Shown in pieces: positions 35,560 to 49,180 of a stretch of DNA of 64,000 nt (the stretch's first letter is position 1; the number at the start of each line of letters is the position of its first letter). The position numbers and the translations under genes are program-made. Source of the stretch: Hyalella azteca. Taxonomy: Eukaryota; Arthropoda; Malacostraca; Amphipoda; Hyalellidae. Below the pieces are notes generated by a model. The model did no database searches and was not told the DNA's origin. It was given only the letters and a program-made list of their open reading frames with translations. The DNA lies in assembly GCF_000764305.2 (NCBI RefSeq), contig NW_025945849.1, positions 62,001 through 126,000 of the forward strand. The letters are read 5' to 3'.

Positions 35560-38500
35560 TGTGACGCAAATCTCGACAACTTTCGCTAAGCGGAGCGCCC
35601 GCGACTCCGGATCTGTGACGAGAATCCGGGCCATGACAGCCGCTGCAGCTCGAGAAATTTGGGCGGTAGTCGGAGATCCGCCCCGCGAGTGTCGACCGCG
35701 GCGGAGGAGAGAGGCGCGCGACTGCCGCGCTGCACAGCGCGCGGAGTGCTCGTGACTGCAAGCCAGGGGCCGTATTATCAAAACTTCGTAAGTACGCAAA
35801 ATCGACTTGGACAATACTTGGAGTGGCGTTGCTATGACAACGTAATACTAGCGGTGGTATTATAAAAACATTTGCGCGGGAAAAAAATTTAGGTTTTTAG
35901 CTAAGACTTGCGTACAAAAGTTTTGATAATGCAAAAATTAGGATGTATATAAGTACCACAGAACTTTTTTGTCGTAAGTACAAATAGTTACGAAGTTTTG
36001 ATAATCCGGCCCCTGGCTTCGTAAAGTGTTGGAATTTTCTCAACCAAAATTAAAAGGATTGTTGACACAAAATATTCATTTAAAGTTTCAATATTATATG
36101 CAAAGAACATAAGCACTGACATAGAACTATAAAAACTGGTAGTTCTAATGGCAATATAAAAATCATACACTCCTCATAAATTTTCCCGTCACTTGCAATT
36201 TAAGTACAGTAACAATTTAATTCGTGTCGTAGATTGAATTCCAAATTTCGCTCATCAAGTGAGAAGAAAAAACTTGCAAATCGGCGATTCAGAAGTCCAT
36301 ATTTGTCATCAAACTTCAAATGCTTCATCTCAAATATTCATTCATGAAGAGAAGCAATATGCAAAACTTAGGAGTATAGTTTAGAAAGCACTTACAGTAA
36401 ATTTGTTAGATAACGGGACCTTGTATCCAAGATTAAATTTGCTTCATCACCGTTCACTCTTCTGATGATGCAACTCACGCTCTACAAATAAGGTCTGTAT
36501 AAAAGAAAGTCTGACTCCGTAAAGCAGAGGATTGACAGGCACAACACGCGCCTTTACATTGCGCTCGCTCCACGCTAGACATGTCGAATATTCACTCGAC
36601 GTCTGTTATCTTTCAGGACCACATGAATTGCAGCTAAAAATATCTTCTCAGGTGACTCATTTCAGCCTTTCAGTTAACTAAATATATGTCTATAATAAGT
36701 AGGGTTAGTTTCACATCTAAATAACTACTGAGCTTTCAACTTTATGCAATTAACAACGCAGATCCTGCACTTGTAAACGATTTCCTAGAAAGCACGAGTT
36801 GGTAAAACGTGATGTGTTCAGACGAAGATGACCCACAACAATTTAATTCTTGAATTTGCTTCAATTCAAATCAGTTTAATAATAATTTTATTGAAATACT
36901 TAACTGAACAGTTATTAGTTAACCTACGTGTGTTTCTTAGAACCAATCACTCTAATAAATAGTTGAACAAGCGAAAAAAGACCATCTTAATAATTAGTGC
37001 CCAAACCTCCCTTCTCCTTGGAGCCGCGAACTTGCTTCCGGTACCTTGTCTCCACTGCACAAACTTTCACTTCAAAGATGAATATGCTAGATGTAATAGA
37101 GACAAAGATATATACTAGATAGAATAAATGAATAGTTCAATATACTTGATGAAATGGATACAAAGATAAATATACTGGACGAAATAGAAGGAGAGCAGCC
37201 GGCGAATCAGGTTATGTTTTGTTGTTCGAGTGTTCAGCATATTGAAGTCAAACTGGATGACAAACGAAGAGTTTTCGTGGCACTTTGCTTTCAATGCGTC
37301 AAGGGAAACAAATAGCGCGGCGTAAGAAGCGACTATTAGAAATCGTCGACGACTGAAGAAAGTGAGTGCTTTCGTTAGGGGGCGATTGTTTGTCATACTT
37401 TCACTGAAAATGCCGAGGGCAGGACCATACAACAATTGCTTTCTGCCGTCATACATGCCGTAAGAAAATGAACACTCAAGTGACCAAGGTCGAATACGAA
37501 ATGTCAACCATTAATGCAGATCATTTATCTAACAAATAAACTTAAACGGTACAACGACACTTAAATTGAAATTCGGAAAAAGTGTTCGGAAATGCACTTT
37601 TACTGCGTCGTGATAATTTTATTCAGACACCTTATAATCGTGATTTTAGGTAAAGAATCGATGATGAATTTTGCTAATCCGCAAGCTCAACGTCGCAAAT
37701 GTAGAAACAATGTAGTGGTGAAAACTAGTTAAGCATTATAGAACATAACGCGAATAAATCGTTTACGCCAATTTAACTTGCCTGTGTGTTGCGCATCTGG
37801 TCAAATATATTACGCGCGAAATGTGTTGAAAATTGCAACAATTGTACATGGTAGCGAGGCAGCATAAATGCAAAAGGAGCAAAAGTAAAAATACAATGGT
37901 GGGTAAGAGCACAATCATACACGGAGAGAGTGAGAGAGAGTGTTATAGTAGGTCGATACGCGGGAACATCTCTCTGAGTATGCGCACGGTTCATACAAGT
38001 AATGAGTGCATGGAAATAAACTCTCCTTTAATATGCGCATGGCTCATGCAGATGATAGTCGTACACGAGAACATCATCCTGCAGAATATGCGCACAGTTC
38101 ACGCACTGTGTGTGCAAAATTATGTGCAATTTAAGAAGAATTAATGTAATTTGATTGAAGACCAGAAGATGATTTTTATTAATAATCTTATTTGTTTTTC
38201 AACGAGTCGAAAAAAATTTCTTGTTGGCGCCTGGAGATAAAAAAAATACAAGTATGACACATCATTGTCTTCAGTCAAATTTGCATAAAAGAAAGGCTTC
38301 TGCCGAATCACACCAATTAATGCAATGTGCACGGTATACACAGATCACGATATAGTCACTGCAGAATAAAAAAAAAGTATCGAAGGAGCTTTAGATGAGC
38401 AAGCTATAAAATTTTCTTTATAACCATAAATTCATTTTAACAATTTCTTTGCAATACAAGTATTTCTCTAAATTCTGTCTAACAACTTGTTTGTAAATAA

Positions 38501-41500
38501 CATGGTTGTACTTCTCATTTCATACTTAAATCAGCCGAAGATCAAGTAAGGAAGATTTCCATTTTATTTGATCTGCTAGACTAGTGTTTTAGAAACCAAC
38601 AAAGCTCGAAATAGGCTCTGAAGCCTTTAAGATTGTCATTATCTCTAACTGCCCTCGAGATGGAGCAATGATGCGGCAAATCTGGCACGTTATAAAGATA
38701 TCTACATGTCTATACCTACAATACCCTTCAAAATGCTCATCTTTGTTAAGAAGAAGCAACCGTCTACCTTGGCCGCAGCTTTCTCAATCTCTACACTGGA
38801 AAGAACAATCTTTTATACGTGTGAAATGTGAGCAAGTACATTGTAAGTGTACAGGACGCAATGCATTCTCCGTGTATTGAACACAAGAAAGAATCCACGA
38901 GAATAGAACATTGACCATTGACCCATCGCTGGACTGGGTTTATAATTTTAATAGGGAAAAAATTCTTCAACGGTATTCGTTATCATAAAGGTTCTGAAGT
39001 ACACCGATGCACCACAACAAGCGGCGATTTCTGCTTAAGACAAAATTAGCTCATAGATTTTGTGCTTACCGCTTGAAAATTATCCTGCAAGAATTAATGG
39101 AACAGAGCATCGATCGCGACCGAGTGGTGACTTCCACTCCGTTCCTCAACAGCTATTAATTAATAAATGTAATTCCAAAACGGAGTCAAGCATAGAAAAA
39201 AAGCGTCTTCGGCCAAAATTTAGTTGAACAAGAAATTATTCTGCCACATTTATGGGCGAACTTACTGTTTTGTAAATTTTGAGTCAGATACCCTCGCAAA
39301 ATGGGGGACATTGATTGCTAATTCTGAGAATATACCAAATCCATTTACTATTTTTTATTGACTAAACTTGGAATTTCACGAAAGCTCGGATATATTATCA
39401 GCAGTTCCGTCAGCACTAAATCAACAAAAATAAAATGTATAATACCTCTCGCGATTATAAATTTTGTATACAAAAACAAAAGTAATGCATTATTTGGAAA
39501 GTCCATGGTTTGTAACAAAGTTCTTGAACATTAAATGCAAGTGCGAAAATGGACCTCAAAAGCTCAGAGGTTATACATCGGTTTGTAGGCAGTGGCTCGA
39601 GGAGAAAAAAAGGCGCTTTAATATACAATCATTTGAAAAAACTTAACGATGTCACAATTTTAAATCTTTGGCTTGATTCCGTTTTTCGTCTGTAGATGAA
39701 TTTTTCATACAAACCTCAACAAAACTTTCAGTATCTCTTAAAAAAGGTCTTTGCTACATTACAGAAAAAAAAGTAAATATCATTATTTTCATGTAACTAA
39801 AATAATTCAAGTATTTCGTCAGAATAAAACTTAAAATTTGGAAACACCGGGATATGAAATGAATTACAGGCACATGTTTGAACAACAATATCGGCAATTC
39901 AGATTCTTCTCAAATACACTCAATGAAATGAGCATCAGAGAAAACAATACGAACGTTTCTGCAACGATATTTCAAGCCATATCTGATACACCTCAACTGG
40001 TTGCTAGTGATAATAATTAGGGTCGGTGAGAAATTGTAAGTGTCCTACTCGAAACATAAGGTAAACTGGCAAGTTATGAAGAATGGCAATATGCGTGAGA
40101 AAGGAGAGAACGCTGATGAGATATTGTCGCCTATTATACTCGTATAAACATCCCCGCTGAAGTATGCAATAGAAATATTTTATGGGGTGTAAAAGGAAGC
40201 AACGCTACAACCAATAAGTATAAGTCGTCAACAAAGAAAACGTAAGCCAGCTGCCACCTTTCTATTTGCCTCGGAAGTTTTATCGAAACTTTTAAGTTCC
40301 GTTTGAAGAATTTATTCAACTTTCTATATGCATTTGAAATATTTCAATGACTTTCTACATACACTTGAAGTATTTTTGCTACGTCAAACTTCACACTAAG
40401 CTGGGCACTGAGAGCTGAGCGCGTCTTGACAGTCGATGCGCACGACGGTGCGCAACCGATGCGAATGGCTGGTTTTAAGGTTCATTTCTAAAAAAAGGAA
40501 GTAACCTCATACATAGCCCGACACGAATTGAGTTTCACTATTTCTTTGGTTGTTGATAAAAAAAATTGAATTTGAACAACTGAGCATGACGTACAGAATG
40601 CCCATTAAGAAAATTTGAATTCAGCCACCGGCGTGTAACATATGTTATTTGAGTAAATATAGAAAAAATTCGACAGCTTCAACAAAAAGAGGTAATAGAT
40701 AATTTCAATAAACGCACTCATATTGACCCAAGAACCAAAAGCTTATTACATCGATCATTCTTCAGTCCCTTAAAGTAATGTGTTTAGTCACATTTCATGT
40801 TCATGAATTAATTAATATATAATCCGAGAATATACACATCCCAACTTTCCACAGGTTTTAAGATCGGATGGCGGCCAAGATGAAGAAGACTTAAAAGACG
40901 TGGTCAACGAAGTTAATGAGTAATTTCTCCCTCTAAGCCATTAAGAATCCTAATGAAGCACAAGCCCGTATCGTGGTGTGACACCCGAAGTATGGCCACC
41001 AGGCCATCATCATCATCATCATCTTAAGCTAATGAAGGTCTTTCTGGCGGAAGTCAAATTATCTCGCGCGCGTCGAGGCACGAAGGCTTTGCTTTCACTG
41101 GACACGACCGGCGTACACGCAGTGTCATGGAAAGCCAGCTTCACCGAGTGTGTGTGTGGGTCTCTCCCACTTCTCTCCCTGAAGAGAGTTAGCGAACTCT
41201 ATGAAACAATGACTCGACGAAACTCAAGCATCCGGCAAGACAGGAACAGCGCGAGTGACTTATGGGAATGCAAATGAGAGGGTGAGGAAGGATTTCCTTT
41301 TTAGCACCCCACTGCCTCGTGGCTACCAATAACCTCCTAACTTATTAATTTTTCGAGTTCTACATATTCTGTGCCTGCTCAAAGTTTCCTCACCAAACGA
41401 TGGATGTCGATCACTTGCGTGCAGAAATACTTCGTGAATAACAAAATCAGGCGAATTTTAACTTTTTCGTCGGCATTCCTCACATTAATTGATACTCGGA

Positions 41501-41843
41501 TTTCTAAGAATATTTTCCTTCCAAGATATTTATTGGAAAAAATGCCCAATGTCGAAAGAACAAACCTAAAAGCATACTTCAATAAAACTATCGAGTGCCT
41601 TTACAAACATCTTCAATTCGTGATAAATCAATTGTTGGCATTACCTGATGTTTATTTAGTCATTGAAAATACTGATTAAGAATAGAAACTAATCGAACAG
41701 TAAATTAAGATGTTATGAATCTGACCTCTAGCGACGGAGCGACTCCTCCAAGCAGCAGAACTGGGCACCCGCACAGGAGTTGCAAGCACCACCTCGAACG
41801 GCCGCATCACCGCCACGAGGAGAGCCAAAGCGCACCATACCAT
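28921..41843 (-). CDS. flz: Filzig-like trypsin-type serine protease
   Basis: In Drosophila, filzig acts in organising the tracheal apical matrix. Exons (minus): 41843-41726, 33894-32087, 31722-31239, 30598-30412, 30046-29781, 29551-29397, 29082-28921. All phases agree, giving 1059 aa. Order: hydrophobic leader [13 protein letters not shown]; cysteine module at residues ~52-85 (CMFNFECLQ ... [13 protein letters not shown]); Ser/Thr-rich stalk to ~800, including TTTKATTTK repeats; then [15 protein letters not shown] (activation after Arg815) and the protease. The triad is His862 (TAAHC), Asp911 (NDLALLEL) and Ser1009 (GDSGGP). Asp1003 six residues before the Ser predicts Arg/Lys specificity. 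[20 protein letters not shown] and GTVSHGIKC ... LPGVYM are closer to filzig than to other trypsins. The start is uncertain because the frame stays open upstream to 42452. Intron 1 is 7.8 kb. Confidence 0.92.
31290..31600 (-). repeat. Coding Thr/Lys minisatellite in filzig
   Basis: Short ACCACNAAG-type repeats encode TTTK and TTT runs in the stalk. On the plus strand they read as a spurious Val-rich frame. Confidence 0.85.
31763..31945 (+). mobile_element. LINE 3'-end fragment (copy 3) in a filzig intron
   Basis: Same family as 6805-6992, with the shared block GAAAAGTACAAGAATCGGCG. It fills about half of the 364-bp intron between the two Ser/Thr-rich exons. Confidence 0.75.
35521..35557. repeat. 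(CAG)12 trinucleotide repeat
   Basis: 37 bp of pure CAG, followed by about 200 bp of CpG-rich sequence. Poly-Ser/Cys/Leu frames here are artefacts. Confidence 0.95.
35760..36019. mobile_element. 260-bp MITE
   Basis: AAGCCAGGGGCCGTATTATC (35760, continuing AAAACTTCGTAA) is mirrored by TTACGAAGTTTTGATAATCC then GGCCCCTGGCTT at 36019. Terminal CAGGGG resembles hAT elements, but no 8-bp target duplication is seen. Confidence 0.8.
40855..40923 (+). other. Weak candidate terminal exon
   Basis: The acceptor CCAACTTTCCACAG|G is followed by an acidic reading, [20 protein letters not shown] then NE and a stop (TAA 40921-40923). No upstream partner exon was identified and no family is recognised. It lies antisense inside filzig intron 1. 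Confidence 0.2.
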
Positions 41844-42452
41844 CGACACCCACGAGCCGGGCCTCGTCTTCCATGAACAAGATGACACGTTGCCGGATTT
41901 CGGAGGCGGTAAAGTTGATCGCATCCGAGAACTTCTGGTAGTGCAGGGAGCATGTGACTGTTGCCGATGGAAGTTCGAATATTTCTTCTTCGGTTTATAT
42001 GAATTGGATACTACAGCGGCCATTGCCGGGTATTCCTTGTAATAATTACTCCGATTACTCACGTCTGAGTAATCATATTCAACTCCAGTGGAGCTACATA
42101 ATGAAATATCTATAGGTAAATATGTTTGAGATTTATCAAGAGTTAATCTAGATTGACATATACAATGAGCTGGAAAACATTTACAATCGAAGAGCATTAC
42201 TGCATGCTTGTCTGCTCCTCTTCTTTGCAATGACTTGCCTAGCTCGGGGTCTCGTAAATTCAGGTCACTGAACCTGGCGGGAGAGCAACATTTATTCAAG
42301 CTGTTGACGTTTTTGTTGAGGTACTGACTATTAAATCTTGCGACATCGTAACTTTTTGTGATTATCTGGTCTTGGGAAGTGCACGACTCACAACGAGATC
42401 CGCCTGCCCGCTGAGCAGTCGAGTTAATTTCTCCCTCCTGGTCGTTGTCGAT
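41844..42452 (-). CDS. Possible N-terminal extension of the filzig exon
   Basis: Upstream of the ATG at 41843 the same frame is open for 203 more codons. It stops exactly at a strong acceptor, TTTTTTCTTTCAG|ATCGAC (exon start 42452, phase 0). The encoded stretch includes CESCTSQDQ, KCCSPARF and a basic run RSSRMRSTLPPPK just before the hydrophobic segment. If real, the protein is a type II membrane protein with a cytosolic domain, with its start either at an internal Met or in an exon not identified. If not, this is 5'UTR and the hydrophobic segment is a signal peptide. Confidence 0.45.
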
Positions 42453-45400
42453 CTGAAAGAAAAAATATAGATTTTGTAAAAGAGAAAGTACAGAAGTTAA
42501 ATGCCATACAGAATATTGTATTGATTAATAATGTTAATCGAAAGACTCAAACTTTTTCGACGAAGAGAATTAAATTGCGCCAAACATGGGGCGTGGGAGA
42601 ACTCGGTTGTAACGGTCGGTGAGAACCACCGCGCCGTCTGCTACAACTTGTCTTAAATGACAGTCAAGTTAAGCCACTCCCTTATATAGCCCTAAGAACA
42701 ACTCGAAAACGGTTGGTGAAGACTGGAAACACATGGCCACCGAATTTTAAAAAGATTCGACCGTCAACAAAGAATTCCAAAAAACGAGAAATCCCTTAAG
42801 AACGAAGTATTCTTGATAAATACCGGTAGTTACAAGTTTATTATAAATGCGAGTATAAGAAAAATAGCTTCTTGACAATACTTTTCTAAATGTTCTTTAA
42901 AAATGTGCAGTTTGATAAGCAAACTCCCAAGACAATTCTACCCGAAGCCAAATTTAGGTGCAAATAATATATTCAATTTTTCGTTCTCAAAAAGCAACAC
43001 ATTTTTATGATATTAGTCTGGGCTCAGCAGGATGTATTCATTCAGGAGTTTAAAATTTTCTGCCAGCTTTATAAGGTAATCAAGAAGTTAAGTCAGAGGC
43101 GGAAAAGCGTATGTACAATTGTACATGTGACCAATACATCCTTTTTCTTCGTCTCTCACTAGTGAAGCGCAGGGACGATCCTTGCAAAAAGATCATGACA
43201 AATAAATTGATTTTAAAAGTCGAGGTAATCTTACAGTTTTTTTCATTGGCGTTAGAGATAACTGCGATAAAATGGAAAATGCAACGATAAGCGGTCAGTC
43301 GTACATCAGACATCAGCTGTGGTAAGAGCGTAGGCCTCTGTATAGGCAGACTGAATTTCCGGAGTGAGGGAAGATGCTTACGTTCGTAGTCGCGGTTCAA
43401 TTATTTTTATCAGATTACGTTGATACATTTTAATTAGTGTCCATAGAATGTTGTCCGTGTTTAAAATGTTGTCCATAAAATACTGTCTAAGATTAAAATG
43501 CTTTCCATGGTAAGACACTTGGCCCTACGTCCACACTTCACTCCTCACTCACTTTAACAGGGAACAGAAAGTGCACTTAATAAAAACTTTCAAACAATGC
43601 GAAGGAAAAACTACTTCATCGAGTCATTGCCGAGACAAACTAGTTCAGTTCTGTTAAAAATACATCAGTTGCAGAGCGATGGGTCTCACAGCACTTGGGA
43701 AAATTGTGACTTAACTCGATTTGACTTCACACTTTCAAAGTAAAATACTTATAAAAGAAATGAAGCACGAATGGAGATAACAAATGCAATCAAATGTTAA
43801 TCCAATAAAATAAAGCAAATAAAAGAAATTTCCCTTCTTAGGATTCTAGGAATTCACGCATTAAAACTTACGACAAAAGTTGGCTGGAGAATTTTTCGAT
43901 GATCTACTTGATTTCATTAATTTTTATTCTGGGATAATTGTCGACTTTTCAGTTCCGGCATAGTATTCACACACGAGAAATTAATTTGAGATTTTTCAGC
44001 CAACGTCCACATCTTTGTACAAAATAGACTTGCCAGCTAATAGGCAAGTAACGAATAAGAATTCGAAGATTCGATAGAGAATCAAAGGCCATACAATTTT
44101 TTATTATATGATACTAACAAATTTTGCAAATTTCATTGAATTTAAACCCTAAACAGGTAGGAGTTCTGGAAAACAAATGTGAAATTTAGCATACGTAAAT
44201 GATTCACTTAATTTCAGTTCATTTCAGCAACATTTTTTCAGAATAACTAAATTTTTAAATATAATTAAATTCACGCTCAACTCGATTTCACCCCTAAAGG
44301 TTAACCACTCATAACTGGGAAATAGTAAAAGAAAAACCAACCTCTAGAGCTAAAGTGAAATTCAAACTTTCTACCTTCGTTGGAAAAAACAGATGATAAT
44401 AATGTCTAATTACTTTTATCGACTGTCGTGACATCAGTAGACAATGTACGACTTTCCTGCATACGAAGTTCCGTGCCTCAAGCAGCTTCGTATAACAGTA
44501 GCGGGCGCGAGCAAAAAGTGGGAGAGCGGGACGATCGTTCACAGAGTGACGGTACAGACCCACCAGGCATTTGACGTTGAAATAAAATTGATTAGCGTTG
44601 TTCCAATTAGATCAGCTCGTAATCAACGTCATTTGCCTGGAGGGTCGAGACGGTGCCGCCGGACATCTACGTTGCAGGCAAATGTTTGATAGCCGCTGCG
44701 CACGTCACGCGATACCAATTAATTAATAGCGACCGCGCGCCGTACGCGTTGCGACTCGTACATTAGATATTGTCGTACATTGCACTTTCTAGAGAGTTGA
44801 TAATGACATGTTAAATTTAATATAACAAAAATGTTGTCCTACAAGCTGTTAATGGAGGATTCGAACCGAAATTATTAGTACACTGTTACACATGAGCAAA
44901 GATATCGACGTAGCTACACCATTAAGCTAATAAAGGTCATCGATTTAGTAGGTTATGACTCCTCAACTCAGATCAGCTAGCGCATTATTTGATGCTGACA
45001 TCTCGATAGATACCCTGGTGAAAACCACAGTAAGTGACACCTTAAGACCATTATCGCAATTTAATCATAAATAGTAAAGAATCATTTTGATTTGAAAGTA
45101 AAGAAAATATTTAACAGTTAAGAATAGAAACAGATTAAGAATACCTTAAAAGAAAACAGATTACGTCAAGTACCTTAAGAAAACAGATTAAGAATTGAAT
45201 AGTAGGTACTTGACATTAATGCCGATTAAGCATAGAATTTTATTTATACAATACTCCTAGGATAGGTAAAAAAATATCTTTTATATCACCTACATTGTAA
45301 GTAAAATATTGGTGAGCGATGGTGCCAGTACTATTACTTTTCAACACGTTTCTAGCGAAACTTTCTAGCTAACAGGAATATTCATACCTTTAATCGCAAC

Positions 45401-46100
45401 AAGGTGTTTAAATTATGAAATTCTGTAAAAAGACATCACCATGGAATAAGGAACACTTGGACTTAGAGATCGAGGATGCCACTAAAATGTTAAGATTCGA
45501 GGCTTTTAATTAATGCTGACGTTCGAAATTCAGCAGCAGAATCTGAACCGCCCCTACTAATTTAAAGGGCACTTTCCACAATTTACTTGGATTTCGTTTA
45601 CACGAAGACTTAGGCGCATTAAATTATATCTTTTCAATCCGAATCAACCAGATCTCACCGTAATTTTTTAGTTTTATTCGATATTTCTTTAAAATATTCA
45701 ACTGCCCTTTGTTCAAGTCCGACACGTCTCACCTTAAAAATACACATAAGTACTGATAAAAACCTCAAATCTGTTTCTTTAGTGACGACACGAGTTTCAG
45801 CAACAATATCATGCGATGCCGCGAGAAGTGTGATAATAACTGAGATCTCATCGAGCCCGTCGATGGATTCATATTGTAATTACATGCACCAAGCGCTAAA
45901 TCATACAGGGTATGCCGACGTGTGTAACCTGACCTGTTACAATTGCAGAAGCCTACAGCAAACTTACTGTACGACGCGTCTATACTACTGAGAATATATC
46001 GGTCATTTACAAAAAAACTAAGTTGGACGCATAAGGATCCAATTTACAGTACTGACGCATCTTAATTAGTAAGTTATAGACTCCGTGTGCTCTGAAGCAA
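42453..46100. other. Filzig upstream region, no confident gene
   Basis: AT-rich with scattered short ORFs on both strands and no family resemblance. A tRNA-like fragment lies at 44857-44929 and a GC-rich patch at 44440-44770. Confidence 0.55.
44857..44929 (-). mobile_element. tRNA-like fragment (pseudo-tRNA or SINE head)
   Basis: The minus strand has an A-box-like TAGCTTAATGGT and a perfect B-box GGTTCGAATCC, 50 bp apart. The T stem and anticodon stem do not pair, so it is not a working tRNA. Confidence 0.35.
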
Positions 46101-46119
46101 GATTTCAGGCAGCCTTAAG

Positions 46120-46395
46120 CTGCCTGAATTTGTAAGGCGCTACCAGTACGCATTCGGTTTGTACGGCACTACCAGTATGCATTTGGTTTGTACGGCACCA
46201 CCAGTATGCATTTGTTTTTTTAGGCGCTGCCAATACGCCTCTGGTTTTGTAAGGCTTTACCCGTACGCCTCTGGTATTGTAAGGCATTACCCGTACGCCT
46301 CTGGTTTTGTAAGGCTTTACCCGTAAGCCTCTGGTTTTGTAAGGCATTACCCGTAAGCCTCTGGTTTTGTAAGAGTCAGGCCGCAAGCCGCGAGC
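46120..46395. repeat. ~30-bp minisatellite
   Basis: Units of GCCTCTGGTTTTGTAAGGCW plus TTACCCGTAC, with diverged 29-30 bp relatives at the left end. The 99-codon minus-strand frame is a product of the period. Confidence 0.88.
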
Positions 46396-46399
46396 CGTT

Positions 46400-48900
46400 T
46401 TCATAACGACATTTCACGGTCGTTTCAGTGTTGCAGGGTTCGTCCAGGGTGTTTAAAAAATTTAGCTGGCTTTTTGCTGTCGTATAAGTAAAACAGGATT
46501 GGAGCGGTACACAATGTAATTGGTTTTTTTAACGTTATCGTGTTTTTGAGGCTTTGCAGGAATTGGCAGGCATAAGTTCAAAAAATATCCTATTTGTCAT
46601 GATTGTTGCCGTGTAGCCGGACTAAAAATAAAAAATTCGATTTTTTTAGAGTTAATATACTGTAGTTTGAGTGCTTAGAGAGTGGACAAGCAAAATTTGA
46701 AAAGTTATAAGGCTTTTCCTTCTTGTTTAAGTGTATCAAGGTTGGACCGATGAAATGTACAAAATATATCAAGATTTTTCAATAATCGTTTCATTGTAGC
46801 ATAAGTGGATTGGGGTAATGTAGGATTTTTTAAACTTTTCATGACGATGTCCTTCCAGTAGAATTAGAGAAGAGAATTAATCCAAGGGAAAATTCTCTAT
46901 CTCAGCATACCAAGGGTAAACGATACACGAACGCAATGAGTGAGAGCGCGAGAGAAAGAAAGAGAAAGCACAGCAAAGGTACGCTTTACACGAAAAGCTC
47001 GTAACACAAGCCCCACTAGACCGTTTTCTCGCGCTTGACATTTCAACCACAGGAACAGAAAGCTTCCGGAAAGTCGCGCCTATACGACACGCACGACATC
47101 CAACGTCCCGAAGCGTGCGTCGCGTTACGAGACCAGCACGAAGAATCTTCCGTGGACAAATCCTTTCGTGTGGCCAAGGCACAGATTTCACCTGCCGACG
47201 TCGCGCGATTCCAGTTAGATATACATCATAATTTAAAGTCACCAGCAAAAAATATCAAACATCTAATATTTTAGCCAAATTTGAAAGGATTTTGCCGGAA
47301 AGATGCAGGGTCACGATTCTAGGACTAGCGAAGATGGGACAATTTGAAAACGAGATAGAAACTTCAGACTTACAAATGAGGTGCAAGATCTTCATGTTAA
47401 GCAAAAGCTAAACGCACATCGAACCAATTGGCATGTGATTCATGTGCAGGTTATTTAATGCGCCTCTCCCACAACTTCAACATCTGTTTACAACCTCCAC
47501 GTTCTTTAGAGCAGCGTAAACGAGGTGCGGACGCCGGTCGAAAGACACCAACCAAATGCATGCAGCCCGCGCGACATAAGAGATCTGCTGAGCAGAACCA
47601 CCTTGCTAACCACACTGAACCTTGAGCTCAATGCCACCTAAATTGTGGTGAGTTTACAGTGGCCATCTAACTCGTGGTCAGTCCAAGTTGGTCACCTAAC
47701 TGTGGTGTGCTAGCATCATTCACCTAATCGAGGTACCGTATATAATCACTTTCGTTACCTCTTTATATAGCGATAAGTTCGCATTAGCCACCTGTATTGT
47801 GGCTACTTCGCATTCCCTGCTAAAATCTTGGCTCACCTGCTAATGCCGACCGAATTTTGGCTAGTATGCAACTGCTATCTAAATCGTTTCACGTTTGCCA
47901 AACGTTATCACCCAATTAGCGCCTGGAGGGGCCGTGCAAAATAAAACTTGTAGGATACGTAACAGCGCTGAGAGTATGCTATGCCCAGAGTATGGGAGCG
48001 CAAAACTTAGACGCTCGTAGACGTAAAACACTTGAAGTAACTCCAATACTCGAGCGGCGCTTGCAACTAGCGCAATAGCAAAGTGGATATTAGTCTAATT
48101 TAACTCTGGCACAGGGCACCGGTAGGTTCTCCAAAATTTAAGCGAAAATAAAGTTGCCGAGAAATTCATCATTTCTTCGCAAGAGAAAACGTTTCGAAGT
48201 CCAGCTCCATCGTCTGTACTAAATTCTAGAAAACACGAACAAACAATTAGTAAACTAAAATCCACATTGAAGCTATTGAAATCCAAATAAACAAAAGAAA
48301 AAGACATAAAAAGTAAATAATGTAAGTTTTGGTTAGTATATGTGCATCATGGTAACGCAGGCAATATTCAAAGTGAATCCATGAGCATCAACATATTTTG
48401 CATGATTTCCGAGTCAATTAGCGTAAGACATTTATGGGTGCGAATCGACAATGCGATTTGAGTTCAATCGTGACCAAGCAAAAATTTCTTTCGTTGAAAT
48501 TATCCATTACCTTGTGAGAACAAAATCTCGTCATTCTAAAGAACTGCTAAAATAAGCATTGAACCTTCGCTCCACACGCTTACTTATATCGCGGACAATA
48601 AATTATATTTTTAACCAGTAATGTATCAGTACTCATATTATGATACCATGGAAAACTTTAAGTTTGCAATAAAATGTTGTTCTTATCGGGCTCGGGAATT
48701 GGAGCACACAGTCGGTGATCATTTCCGTAGTTGCTGCAAGTCACTCAATAAACACGACCGAATCGAAGCGTAAACATGACGTCAGAATTTCCCAATACTT
48801 TAACGGGGACACGAAGCAGTTCAAGCAACGCTCATTTATTCCTTGACGATGAAATTGCTCATATTGAATGAAGAACAGTGACTTGCTGACTTTCTAAGAC
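46400..48900. other. Intergenic, no recognised gene
   Basis: A CpG-richer island at 46890-47240 is open in frames on both strands without family resemblance. Short GTGG(C/T)CACCTAA motifs recur at 47630-47800. Confidence 0.5.
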
Positions 48901-48909
48901 GGGCAATTG

Positions 48910-49180
48910 CTTAGTCTTAGCGGGATTCCAATTTATCTCAGTCGTAGCGGATTCCCAACTTATCTAAGTCGTAGCGGATTCTTAACTTATCTAAGTCGTA
49001 GCGGATTCTTAACTTATCTAAGTCGTAGCGGGATCAAAACTTATGGAAATCTCAGTCGGATCCCGACTTATCTTAGTCGTGGCGGGTTCCAAACTTATCT
49101 TAGTCAGAGCGAGATACCAACTTTTCGTATTCGTTGCGGGATCCCAACTAATCATAGTCGTAGCGGGATCCCAACTGGTC
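48910..49180. repeat. 27-bp minisatellite
   Basis: About ten units of GGATTCTTAACTTATCTAAG plus TCGTAGC, degenerating to the right. Open frames here reflect the 27-bp period. Confidence 0.9.

Larger units (their letters stand above)
33895..41725 (-). other. Filzig intron 1 (7.8 kb)
   Basis: It contains a CAG repeat with a GC-rich island (35521-35760), a 260-bp MITE (35760-36019) and a weak terminal-exon candidate on the opposite strand (40855-40923). The remainder is AT-rich without recognised features. Confidence 0.8.

Noticed and set aside
35497..35814. Poly-Cys/poly-Leu ORFs
   Set aside because: Reading frames of the CAG tract.
40978..41277. ORF with a His run ([15 protein letters not shown])
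   Set aside because: It comes from a CAT microsatellite, with no family resemblance or splice context.
44857..44929. Functional tRNA gene
   Set aside because: A and B boxes are present but the T and anticodon stems do not pair.
46105..46404. 99-codon minus-strand ORF
   Set aside because: Product of the 30-bp tandem repeat.
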